From Prevotella sp. (lineage in GTDB: Bacteria; Bacteroidota; Bacteroidia; Bacteroidales; Bacteroidaceae): a stretch of DNA of 19,725 nucleotides. Where the stretch lies: positions 1-19,725 of the forward strand of contig JAFRQC010000190.1 in assembly GCA_017428805.1 (NCBI GenBank), given 5' to 3'. The notes under the pieces were generated by a model, which had not been told where the DNA came from, ran no database searches, and saw only the letters and a list, made by a program, of their open reading frames with translations. The position numbers and the translations under genes were made by a program. Position 1 is the stretch's first letter. Each line of letters starts with the position of its first letter. Shown one piece after another: positions 6,471 through 14,419 of the stretch.

Positions 6471-8626
6471 TATTTAACAATGAACTTTTTGCCGTTCTTG
6501 ATGTAGATGCCCTTCTGGGGATTATAAACTCGCTGGCCTGCGAGGTTATAGATGGCACCATCGTTGCTCTTGGCCTTGAGGACGTTCTTGATTCCTGATG
6601 GTGTTTCCAATATCACTTTGTTCAGACGCAGACCGTGTCCCTGCATCACGATGCCTTTCTCAAGGATGATCTTCATGACATCTTCGCTGAAGGTCATCGT
6701 CGTAGTACAAGCATCACCATTACCAGCACCATTCAAATCGGTGGGCCTGAATTCCTTGTCGATGGTCTGTCCGTCGATGATGAATGAGGGATTTGTAGAC
6801 CAGTCGCCATAGAACAGCTGGATCATATTGTAATCAGAGTCACCATTCATGTCAATCGTATATTGCAGTGTCAGTCTGACATCCTGGCCGTGGGCTGCGA
6901 AGTTCTCTGCGGGAACAGTCAGTTGGAGACCGTCGCCCCAGTCCATTACTGCGTCGCCTTCCCAGAACACCTCAGAGTCTCCACCTCCCTGTGGAGGTTC
7001 TTGCTCTTCAGCAACACCATTGAGCACCACCTTCTTCACTATGATGCCGTGTCCCTGAAACAGCATACCCTTCTTCTTGAAATTATGAAAGGTCTCTTTA
7101 TCGAACGAGAAGGTCGTCACATGCTCTGTGCCTGATTCTGTGCCATAGACATCAGAAGGTACGAAGTCGCCGTTAAACGTCTGACTTTCAGCCGTCACGT
7201 TGATCATCGTACTCCAGTCGTTATACCAGAACTGCATCATGCCGTATCTGTCGTCCTCTTTCTCAAACTGGTCGTATTGCTGTACATAGGTAATCTCAAC
7301 CGTCGAAGCATCGCTCAGGTTTGTGAAGAGGTCTGCAGCGAGATTGATGGCAGAACCCCATTCCAGCATCTGTTCTCCCTCAAAGATGACACCCTCGCTT
7401 GGAGTTTCCTTAGCCGGGTATTCACCTTTAAAATCGTCGCCGTGGTAGGCCTTCGTGATGGTCTCTGCCAAGTCAGGCTGGTTGAAAACGAGCTCCTTAC
7501 GGGCGTTGCCGTCGGAAAGTCCCATCCAGTAGAACGTGGCGATACCGTACTCCTTGGCTTTCTTCACAAAGTAGTCGCAGAAGCCGATCATCGTCTCGCG
7601 GCGGTCTATATAGTCAGAGCTGTTATCGACATTGCTGGTGCCCCATTCGCCGATGATCAGAGGCACGTTCAGACGGTCGATGATTTTCTCCTTGAGGTTG
7701 TTGAATGTCCAGTCAAGACCGCTCTTGGCAGAACTAAGTCCTTTGGTGATTTCCGGATAGCTGTGTACTTCTACAATCAGGTGATCTTTTGACTCGTCCG
7801 TGGGCAGTACCAGCTGCTCCAGGGGATCCTGCGGGTGTGTGTTGTTACCCCAGACGCCGCCACTTGCAGCTGCGTAGGGATTCACGATGAGGTTGCGCGT
7901 CGCATTGTTGCCGCCCGACAGGCGCACGGTGCTCACGAAGCTCTGGGCGTAGCTGTTGACAGCCTCCAGCGATTTCTTCTCGTAGTCGGCGTCGAAGTCC
8001 ATGCCGAAGGTCGGGTAGTTCCAGCAGCTGTTGCCGTCGAGCATCTCGTTGTAGGCCTCAAAGAGCAGTGTCTGCCCGTAGTCCTTGAACTCCTCGGCAA
8101 TCTGGCTCCAGAGTTTCACGTAGCGATCCTTGTTCTCATTGTAGTTGTCGGCATCGGCCTTGATCCAGTGGTAGCCTGTCAGCTTTCCGTTGGCATCCTT
8201 ACTGTCGGCACCTGTGTCGTGGTGAACGTTCAGGATACAGTAGAGCCCCTCGCTGATCACGTAGTCCACAACCTCCTTCACGCGCTTCATCCATTCCTCG
8301 TTGACGTTACCATCCTTGTCCAAGTGGTTATACCAGGTCACGGGAACTCGGATGGCCGTAAAGCCCGCCTTCTTCATCATCTGGATAAACTCCTTTGTCG
8401 TGTATGGCTGCCCCCAGCAGGTTTCCGAATCCAAACCTTGCTGTCCCCAGTAGGCGTCATTGGTGATGTCGCTTATGGTCTGGTTGTTGGCATCAAGCGT
8501 GTTGCCGAGGTTCCAGCCCACACCCATGTTCTTCACTGCGTCGGCAGCCGACTCGAAGTCCTGTGCCTTCACTGTGCCGCAGACTATCATCAGCAGCGCA
8601 AAAAAAGTAGTAAATCTTTTCTTCAT
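6470..8626 (-). CDS. Secreted GH5 glycoside hydrolase (endoglucanase-like) with two C-terminal modules
   Basis: A 718-residue exported enzyme. Residues 1-21 are a signal peptide ending near VKA-QDF. The GH5 barrel covers about 25-395 and shows GVGWNLGNTLDA (35-46), RVPVTWYNH (93-101), LNVHHD (132-137), FEAYNE with acid/base Glu194, HSY (288-290), IIGEWG with nucleophile Glu327 and YWMG (366-369). These fit retaining beta-glycanases acting on cellulose, xyloglucan, mannan or mixed-linkage glucan; the substrate is not settled. Two similar modules of about 125 residues follow (starting near 413 and 545), each with a WG-rich start, a [QM]xxFWYxDWST or QLFYGDWST core and KKG-x-QGHG near the end; carbohydrate binding is an inference. 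The last residues IYNLAGQRV...KGIYIKNGKK form a sorting-tail-like motif. It sits alone between serA and the DUF1015 gene. Confidence 0.92.
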   Translation of the reverse strand: MKKRFTTFFALLMIVCGTVKAQDFESAADAVKNMGVGWNLGNTLDANNQTISDITNDAYWGQQGLDSETCWGQPYTTKEFIQMMKKAGFTAIRVPVTWYNHLDKDGNVNEEWMKRVKEVVDYVISEGLYCILNVHHDTGADSKDANGKLTGYHWIKADADNYNENKDRYVKLWSQIAEEFKDYGQTLLFEAYNEMLDGNSCWNYPTFGMDFDADYEKKSLEAVNSYAQSFVSTVRLSGGNNATRNLIVNPYAAASGGVWGNNTHPQDPLEQLVLPTDESKDHLIVEVHSYPEITKGLSSAKSGLDWTFNNLKEKIIDRLNVPLIIGEWGTSNVDNSSDYIDRRETMIGFCDYFVKKAKEYGIATFYWMGLSDGNARKELVFNQPDLAETITKAYHGDDFKGEYPAKETPSEGVIFEGEQMLEWGSAINLAADLFTNLSDASTVEITYVQQYDQFEKEDDRYGMMQFWYNDWSTMINVTAESQTFNGDFVPSDVYGTESGTEHVTTFSFDKETFHNFKKKGMLFQGHGIIVKKVVLNGVAEEQEPPQGGGDSEVFWEGDAVMDWGDGLQLTVPAENFAAHGQDVRLTLQYTIDMNGDSDYNMIQLFYGDWSTNPSFIIDGQTIDKEFRPTDLNGAGNGDACTTTMTFSEDVMKIILEKGIVMQGHGLRLNKVILETPSGIKNVLKAKSNDGAIYNLAGQRVYNPQKGIYIKNGKKFIVK

Positions 8627-8664
8627 AATCCTTAATTTGTTAGAGTTATATTTGTCTTTGGTTG

Positions 8665-8696
8665 CAAAGATACAACTTTTTTCTTAATTATCCAAG
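8665..8696 (-). promoter_or_regulatory. GH5 gene promoter
   Basis: On the minus strand: CTTG (8693-8696), 20 nt, TATCTTTG (8665-8672), an exact -7 box. The ATG is 38 nt downstream. It is divergent from, and 17 nt away from, the DUF1015 promoter. Confidence 0.7.
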
Positions 8697-8710
8697 AGAT
8701 ATAAGAAGAA

Positions 8711-8744
8711 TATTTGGTTATTCCAAATAATCTGCGTAATTTTG
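8711..8744 (+). promoter_or_regulatory. DUF1015 gene promoter with operator-like inverted repeat
   Basis: TTTG (8713-8716), 20 nt, TAATTTTG (8737-8744): an exact match to the Bacteroidetes consensus. The -33 element lies inside an inverted repeat, TATTTGG (8711-8717), five nt, CCAAATA (8723-8729), which a repressor or activator could bind. The ATG follows 38 nt after the -7 box. Confidence 0.7.
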
Positions 8745-8782
8745 CACCACAAATTGAGAATCTTTAGTAAATATCAACAAAT

Positions 8783-10030
8783 ATGGCAATCATCAAACCG
8801 TTTAAAGGAATCCGTCCACCTAAAGAGTTGGTGGAGCAGGTTGAGAGCCGCCCCTACGATGTGCTTGACTCAGAAGAGGCGAGGGCAGAGGCTGGCGACA
8901 ACGAAAAGAGTCTGTATCACATCATCAAGCCAGAGATTGACTTCCCCATAGGTACGTCCGAGTACGACCCCCGGGTGTATGAGAAGGCTGCCGAGAATTT
9001 CCAGAAGTTCCAGGACAAGGGCTGGTTGGTGCAGGACTCACGCGAACATTATTATATTTATGCCCAGACGATGAACGGTAAAACGCAGTACGGTCTTGTG
9101 GTCTGTGCCCATACCGACGACTATATGGCCGGCCGTATCAAGAAGCATGAGCTGACACGCCGTGACAAGGAGGAAGACCGCATGAAGCACGTCCGTGTGA
9201 ACAATGCGAACATCGAGCCCGTGTTCTTCGCCTATCCTGACAATCAGGTACTCAATGATCTCATTATGCGCTATGCCGCCACAGAGCCTGAGTACGACTT
9301 CATCGCTCCCATCGACGGATTCCGCCATCAATTCTGGGTGATCAACGACGACAACGACATGCAGACCATCACCGATGAGTTTGCCAAGATGCCTTCGCTC
9401 TATATCGCCGACGGACATCATAGAAGTGCCGCTGCAGCCCTTGTGGGGGCAGAGAAACAGAAGCAGAACCCCAACCACAACGGCACAGAGGAGTACAACT
9501 TCTTCATGGCCGTCTGCTTCCAGGCCTCACAGCTCACCATCCTCGACTACAACCGTGTGGTGAAGGATCTGAACGGCATGTCGTCAGAGGAGTTCCTCGC
9601 TGCCCTGCAGGTGAACTTCATCGTGGAGGACAAGGGAACGGAGATTTACAAGCCCCAGCAGCTGCATGAGTTCTCGCTGTATCTGGATGAGCACTGGTAC
9701 AGTCTGAAGGCGAAGGAAGGCACTTACGATAATAATGATCCCATTGGTGTGCTCGACGTGGACATCTCCAGCCGTCTGATTCTCGATGAGATTCTTAATA
9801 TCGGTGATCTGCGTTCTTCTCAGCGGATAGACTTCGTCGGAGGACTGCGTGGTCTGAAGGAGTTGAAGCGTCGTGTGGACTCTGGCGAGATGCGTGCAGC
9901 CTTGGCACTCTATCCGGTCTCAATGCAGCAGATTATGGACATTGCCGACTCTGGCAAGATCATGCCGCCAAAGGCCACATGGTTTGAACCGAAGCTCCGC
10001 TCCGGCCTCGTCATCCACAAGCTCAGCTAA
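8783..10030 (+). CDS. DUF1015-family protein, possible serine kinase-like
   Basis: A 415-residue cytoplasmic protein of the DUF1015 family. Family marks are RPYDVLDSEEARAEA (23-37), SLYHIIKPEIDFP (43-55), KHELTRRDKEEDRMKH (121-136), NIEPVFFAYPD (143-153) and above all YIADGHHRSAAA (207-218) with Asp210-Gly-His-His-Arg214. DGHHR resembles the signature of the ParB/sulfiredoxin-fold free-serine kinases (SerK, SbnI). DUF1015 genes are often found beside serC and serA, as here, with only the GH5 gene between. A role in phosphoserine or serine metabolism is therefore a reasonable inference, not shown by the sequence. The gene has its own strong promoter, and its TAA overlaps the stop codon of the convergent M15 gene. 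Confidence 0.9.
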   Translation: MAIIKPFKGIRPPKELVEQVESRPYDVLDSEEARAEAGDNEKSLYHIIKPEIDFPIGTSEYDPRVYEKAAENFQKFQDKGWLVQDSREHYYIYAQTMNGKTQYGLVVCAHTDDYMAGRIKKHELTRRDKEEDRMKHVRVNNANIEPVFFAYPDNQVLNDLIMRYAATEPEYDFIAPIDGFRHQFWVINDDNDMQTITDEFAKMPSLYIADGHHRSAAAALVGAEKQKQNPNHNGTEEYNFFMAVCFQASQLTILDYNRVVKDLNGMSSEEFLAALQVNFIVEDKGTEIYKPQQLHEFSLYLDEHWYSLKAKEGTYDNNDPIGVLDVDISSRLILDEILNIGDLRSSQRIDFVGGLRGLKELKRRVDSGEMRAALALYPVSMQQIMDIADSGKIMPPKATWFEPKLRSGLVIHKLS

Positions 10031-10683
10031 GGGTGAAACTCAAAATGCTGGTAGTCCTTCATGGTGCGCCAGGAGCCGCCCCAGATGAAGCCATTCTTGA
10101 TGAATAGCTGATAGCAGAGGTCACCTTTAACGATCTTGTATTTGAAGTCTTTCTTCCGATCACAGTAGGGCTTGCCCGTGGCAGGCTCTACTATTTGTTT
10201 TCCGTCCTTGCCGGTCCTCACATAGGGATTATACAGCGTGTTGATGTCAACGGCAAGTCCTCTGGCATGATAAGAGAGATGCTGTCGGCCAGAGACTGTA
10301 CGGAAGCAGAAACAACTGGTGTTATTGTCCCGCATCTGCTTCTCGTCATCAGCATCATATTCGTCAGCCAGACGGATCTTCTGGATAGGGTAGTGCTGGC
10401 GATAAAGTTCCATGAAGATACGGATCAGCTTCTGGGCGATGATCCGGTTGCAGACCATCTCGCCGTAATGTGTCTTGCCGTCGTAGTCCCAGTGCATCAG
10501 TTTCAGATAGCGCAGGTCTTCACGGTGGATGACATCATTGGGCTGATACGTCTTGCCCTGCATCCTCTGCCAGATGCTGTCAGGAATCTCATGGATAGAG
10601 AAACCCGCAGAAAAATCCTGGCTCTGCGCAGGAAGAATGCCACAGAGCCAGAATAGAATGATTGACAGGAGTGTAGCTCTCAT
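10027..10683 (-). CDS. M15-family peptidoglycan peptidase (VanY/endolysin-like)
   Basis: A 218-residue exported zinc peptidase. A signal peptide covers about residues 1-22 (LLSIILFWLCGILPAQSQ). The M15 site is SYHARGLAVDIN with zinc ligands His139 and Asp146, and DYQHFEF with His213; the intervening YNPYV, VEPATGKPY and GFIWGGSW segments fit the M15_4 subgroup. Such enzymes cut D-Ala-D-Ala or L-Ala-D-Glu type bonds in peptidoglycan stem peptides. Its ATG overlaps the TGA of the PAP2-type gene (TGATG), so the two are translationally coupled; both are envelope proteins, and the PAP2 partner suggests a shared role at the cell surface. The stop overlaps the DUF1015 stop on the other strand, and no terminator hairpin is visible there. 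Confidence 0.88.
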   Translation of the reverse strand: MRATLLSIILFWLCGILPAQSQDFSAGFSIHEIPDSIWQRMQGKTYQPNDVIHREDLRYLKLMHWDYDGKTHYGEMVCNRIIAQKLIRIFMELYRQHYPIQKIRLADEYDADDEKQMRDNNTSCFCFRTVSGRQHLSYHARGLAVDINTLYNPYVRTGKDGKQIVEPATGKPYCDRKKDFKYKIVKGDLCYQLFIKNGFIWGGSWRTMKDYQHFEFHP

Positions 10684-12179
10684 CAGCGTATCACTTTCTT
10701 GTCGCCTTGGATATACACACCTTTCTGAGTCGGTTCCGTCACCTTCACACCTCCGAGGGTATAGGTATCGGCACCCTTCACATCGGCAGAGATGGAACGT
10801 ACGCCCAACGTGCCATCGAGTTCTTTCTTGGCACGCTCAAACTGCTTCAGGAACTCATCGCTGTTGTGCAGACGAGCATAGACGGCAGCACCTACGAGAC
10901 GACCTGCCTCGACATCAGTCTGCCAGTGATAGCCTGTGATGACGCGGCCCTGACCATACTGATAAGCACGTGCCAACAAGGCTTCCTCTACATCAGGATT
11001 CAGCTCTGACAGCACCAGCGCATACATCCAACCCGTAGAAGAGTCACCCGAAGGATAAGAACCCGTATTCTTCTCGATGTTCTCAGCAGGAGGATAGGCC
11101 GTGGCCTCGTTCAATTGCTTGAACGGACGAGAACGATGGTAGAAGTTCTTGCAACTGCGGGTAGCACCGTCGCCAAGGTAATACATCGCCTCACAGAGCT
11201 TATACACCTCAGGCGTTGCCGTGGCAGAGAGGGTTCTGCCGAAAGGAGTGGAGTAGATCTGCATGAAATAATCCAGCTCGTTGTTCACATCGTTGATGGC
11301 AATCTGACCCTCATCCGTCGGACGGATGCCCTTGCCTTCGATGAACTTATTCATGTCCGTGGTACCCAGGGCAGAGACCGTGTCAGGAGGAGCCGGCAGA
11401 TAATTGACGGCATCGGGCAACTGGTCTTCGCTGAAATACTGATTCGTCTCATCCGTCAGCGCAGGACTCTTATACGTCGTTCCCGACACCTTGGCATATT
11501 CAGCCTTGGCAGAGTTGATCATCGCATTGACACCTGTGTGGTCGTGCAGACGGACGATCAGGGCACTGGCCAGCAGACGACCTGCCTGAACATCGCTGTC
11601 CCAATGGTAACCCGTCGAAATCGAAGCATCGCCGAAGCGATAGCCGAGGTTCAGGATGTCATCCTGTCTCTCCGGACAGATCTCAGAGAGCAGCAGGGCA
11701 TACATCCATCCCATCAGCGACTCGCGGGAAGGGAAGGAACTCTCGTCGCGGTATTTCTCCTCCATATCCGGGATGAGCGACACCTCGTCGAAACGCACAT
11801 ACGGCCTTCTGAAGAACGCAAACGACGCCTTGGCCTGCTGGATGCTTTTGTTGCCATACTCCATACAGTACTCAAAGAGCTCTGCGATGTAAGGCGTCTC
11901 TGCAGCATTCAGCGAGACGTCAATGGCCTGTGAGAAGGCATCCAGATAGTACGCGGCATCAGCGTTGAAGTCGTTCCTTGCCTGTTCGCCTATCTCCGTG
12001 CCTCTCATGGTCTTACCCCAGGCATACTGGAGATAGTCCTTGATATACTCTACGGATGTCTCCGCAGGAGGTCCGGGGAGGAATTTCCCGGCATCAGGTA
12101 CTGCCTGAGCATGAAGGTTACCGCAGCACAAGACTGCGATAACCGTTGATACTAATAATCTCATATTTCTCTTATACAT
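10683..12179 (-). CDS. Tandem-domain PAP2-type acid phosphatase-like protein with altered motifs
   Basis: A 498-residue exported protein; the signal peptide ends near HAQA (residue 24-26), and Met6 is an alternative start. Two homologous class A acid phosphatase/PAP2 domains are present (about 95-215 and 325-445), both with GWMYAL-LSE and TGYHW. Domain 2 has KX6RP (Lys344, Arg351), PSGD (376-379) in place of PSGH, and GRVITGYHWQTD with nucleophile-type His418 and Asp422. Domain 1 is further changed: PSRE in place of PSGH and Ser186 where motif 3 has Arg, though His192 and Asp196 remain. Family enzymes hydrolyse phosphate monoesters or lipid pyrophosphates; here activity, if any, is likely in domain 2. 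The C-terminal tail (YTLGGVKV...KGVYI) resembles that of the GH5 enzyme. It lies 8 nt after hppA and overlaps the M15 gene. Confidence 0.85.
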   Translation of the reverse strand: MYKRNMRLLVSTVIAVLCCGNLHAQAVPDAGKFLPGPPAETSVEYIKDYLQYAWGKTMRGTEIGEQARNDFNADAAYYLDAFSQAIDVSLNAAETPYIAELFEYCMEYGNKSIQQAKASFAFFRRPYVRFDEVSLIPDMEEKYRDESSFPSRESLMGWMYALLLSEICPERQDDILNLGYRFGDASISTGYHWDSDVQAGRLLASALIVRLHDHTGVNAMINSAKAEYAKVSGTTYKSPALTDETNQYFSEDQLPDAVNYLPAPPDTVSALGTTDMNKFIEGKGIRPTDEGQIAINDVNNELDYFMQIYSTPFGRTLSATATPEVYKLCEAMYYLGDGATRSCKNFYHRSRPFKQLNEATAYPPAENIEKNTGSYPSGDSSTGWMYALVLSELNPDVEEALLARAYQYGQGRVITGYHWQTDVEAGRLVGAAVYARLHNSDEFLKQFERAKKELDGTLGVRSISADVKGADTYTLGGVKVTEPTQKGVYIQGDKKVIR

Positions 12180-12187
12180 ATTTTATA

Positions 12188-14383
12188 TTATGAAAATGCA
12201 ACCGTCAGACCAGCCATGACGATGCTGACCATTGACATCAGCTTGATCAGGATGTTCAGCGACGGACCAGAGGTGTCCTTGAACGGGTCACCCACGGTGT
12301 CACCGACGATACAGGCCTTATGGGCAAACGAGCCCTTGCCGCCGAAGTTGCCTTCCTCGATGTTCTTCTTGGCATTGTCCCAGGCACCTCCCGCATTGGC
12401 CATAAACACAGCCAGCGTGAAGCCGCCGGCCAGACCACCGACGAGCAGACCTAAGACACCAGCCACACCAAGCACACAACCCACGACGATGGGGATGATG
12501 ATGGCGAGGATGGAAGGCACCACCATCTCGTGCTGGGCAGCACGGGTGGAGATCTCCACGCAACGGCCATAGTCAGGTGTGCCTGTTCCCTCCAGGATAC
12601 CGGCAATCTCACGGAACTGACGACGCACCTCCTGCACCATCTTCTCAGCAGCACGGCCCACAGCCTCCATCGTCATACCGCAGAAGAGGAAGGCAGCCAT
12701 TGCACCGATAAACGCACCGACGATCACGCGGGGGTTCATCAGGTTAATCTGATAGTAGTTCATAAAGTCGGGGATGGTGGCTTCTGAAGCAGAGATCACA
12801 TCACCAGCCACATTGTTCAGCGTCTGTCCGGCACGAACCATCGCGATCTTGATCTCCTCGATATACGAGGCGAGCAGGGCGAGAGCTGTAAGGGCTGCAG
12901 AACCGATGGCGAAGCCCTTACCTGTGGCAGCCGTCGTGTTGCCTAAGGCATCGAGGGCATCCGTACGATGACGCACCTCTTCACCCAGTCCGCACATCTC
13001 GGCATTACCACCGGCATTGTCGGCGATAGGACCGTAGGCGTCGGTGGCCAGTGTGATACCCAGCGTAGAGAGCATACCCACGGCAGCAATACCGATGCCA
13101 TAGAGACCGTGAGCCAGCGACTCTGACGACATCGTGAGGTCGAAGCCGTTGGCACAGAGATAACTCAGCATAATGGCCACGCCGATGGTGATCACGGGGA
13201 TGCAGGTAGAGATCATACCTGTACCGATACCCTTGATAATCACCGTGGCAGCACCAGTCTGTCCGGCCTCAGAGATCTTCTGCGTCGGCTTATAAGAATG
13301 AGAGGTATAATATTCCGTAGCCTGTCCGATGATCACACCGGCAGCCAGACCAGAGATGACAGAGAAGGAGAGACCCAGCCAGTTCTCGATACCCAGCAGG
13401 TAGAGGATGGCGAAGGTGGCGATGGCGATGAGCACAGCACTGACATTCGTTCCAAGGGCGAGTGAACGCAGCAGATCCCTCATCGTGGCACCTTCCTTGG
13501 TGCGTACCAAGAAGATTCCCAACAGCGAGAGGAACACGCCCACCGAGGCAATCAGCATCGGAGCGATGACGGCCTTCAGCTGGATCTCAAGACCAGCCAC
13601 ACCGAAGGCGGCAGCACCTAAGGCAGCCGTGGAGAGGATCGAGCCGCAGTAGCTCTCATAGAGGTCGGCACCCATACCGGCCACGTCACCCACGTTGTCA
13701 CCCACGTTGTCGGCAATGGTGGCAGGGTTACGGGGATCATCCTCGGGGATGTCGGCCTCCACCTTACCCACGATGTCAGCACCCACGTCGGCAGCCTTCG
13801 TATAGATACCACCGCCCACACGGGCAAACAGCGCCTGTGTCGAAGCACCCATACCGAAGGTCAGCATCGTGGTGGTGATGGTGATGAGGGCCATCTGGTC
13901 GCCCTGATAGAAATAGCTGAGCACCAGGAACCAAATTGCAATGTCAAGCAGGCCCAGTCCGACAACCGTCAGACCCATCACGGCACCTGAACGGAAGGCG
14001 ATCTTCAGTCCGGCGTCCATACTCTGACGGGCGGCATTGGCCGTACGGGCAGAGGCATAGGTGGCGGTCTTCATACCGAAGAAACCGGCCAGTCCGGAGA
14101 AGAAACCGCCGGTGAGGAATGCAAAGGGCACCCAGGGGTTCTGCACGTTCAGGCCGTAGGCCATAAAGGCGAAGAGGGCACAGAGCACCACGAAGACAAT
14201 ACAAACGACCTTGTACTGCTGCTTCAGATAGGCCATAGCACCTTTACGCACATAGAGTGCAATTTCTTTCATACGCGGCGTACCCTCGTCAGCCTTCATC
14301 AGCTGGGTGAAGAAGAAATACGCCATTCCCAATGCTACCACCGATGCTATCGGCACGAGCCAAAATACTTCTGGAATGTTCAT
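12188..14383 (-). CDS. hppA: Membrane-bound ion-pumping pyrophosphatase
   Basis: A 731-residue inner-membrane pump that couples pyrophosphate hydrolysis to H+ or Na+ export, with about 16 transmembrane helices. The catalytic loop DVGADIVGKVEADIPEDD and the following NPATIADNVGDNVGD carry the Mg-pyrophosphate-binding Lys and Asp residues; a second acidic site is DAYGPIADNAGGNAEM, and the last is GDTVGDPFKDTSGPSLNIL. The segment GNTTAATGKG has Ala at about residue 485, where K+-independent pumps have Lys, so this is a K+-dependent enzyme; in Bacteroidetes that class includes Na+ and Na+/H+ pumps. Length is normal. The gene follows the acidic-tailed orphan by 36 nt and precedes the PAP2-type gene by 8 nt, suggesting one operon. 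Confidence 0.96.
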   Translation of the reverse strand: MNIPEVFWLVPIASVVALGMAYFFFTQLMKADEGTPRMKEIALYVRKGAMAYLKQQYKVVCIVFVVLCALFAFMAYGLNVQNPWVPFAFLTGGFFSGLAGFFGMKTATYASARTANAARQSMDAGLKIAFRSGAVMGLTVVGLGLLDIAIWFLVLSYFYQGDQMALITITTTMLTFGMGASTQALFARVGGGIYTKAADVGADIVGKVEADIPEDDPRNPATIADNVGDNVGDVAGMGADLYESYCGSILSTAALGAAAFGVAGLEIQLKAVIAPMLIASVGVFLSLLGIFLVRTKEGATMRDLLRSLALGTNVSAVLIAIATFAILYLLGIENWLGLSFSVISGLAAGVIIGQATEYYTSHSYKPTQKISEAGQTGAATVIIKGIGTGMISTCIPVITIGVAIMLSYLCANGFDLTMSSESLAHGLYGIGIAAVGMLSTLGITLATDAYGPIADNAGGNAEMCGLGEEVRHRTDALDALGNTTAATGKGFAIGSAALTALALLASYIEEIKIAMVRAGQTLNNVAGDVISASEATIPDFMNYYQINLMNPRVIVGAFIGAMAAFLFCGMTMEAVGRAAEKMVQEVRRQFREIAGILEGTGTPDYGRCVEISTRAAQHEMVVPSILAIIIPIVVGCVLGVAGVLGLLVGGLAGGFTLAVFMANAGGAWDNAKKNIEEGNFGGKGSFAHKACIVGDTVGDPFKDTSGPSLNILIKLMSMVSIVMAGLTVAFS

Positions 14384-14419
14384 TTTTGATCTAGGTTTTT
14401 GATGTTTATTAATGATTGA

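Noticed and set aside
7835..8635. 266-codon plus-strand open frame across the GH5 gene
   Set aside because: It is antisense to the catalytic domain, with low-complexity Val/Ala/His content typical of shadow frames.
11115..11933. 272-codon plus-strand open frame across the PAP2-type gene
   Set aside because: Arg/Ile-rich shadow of the real coding strand without motifs.
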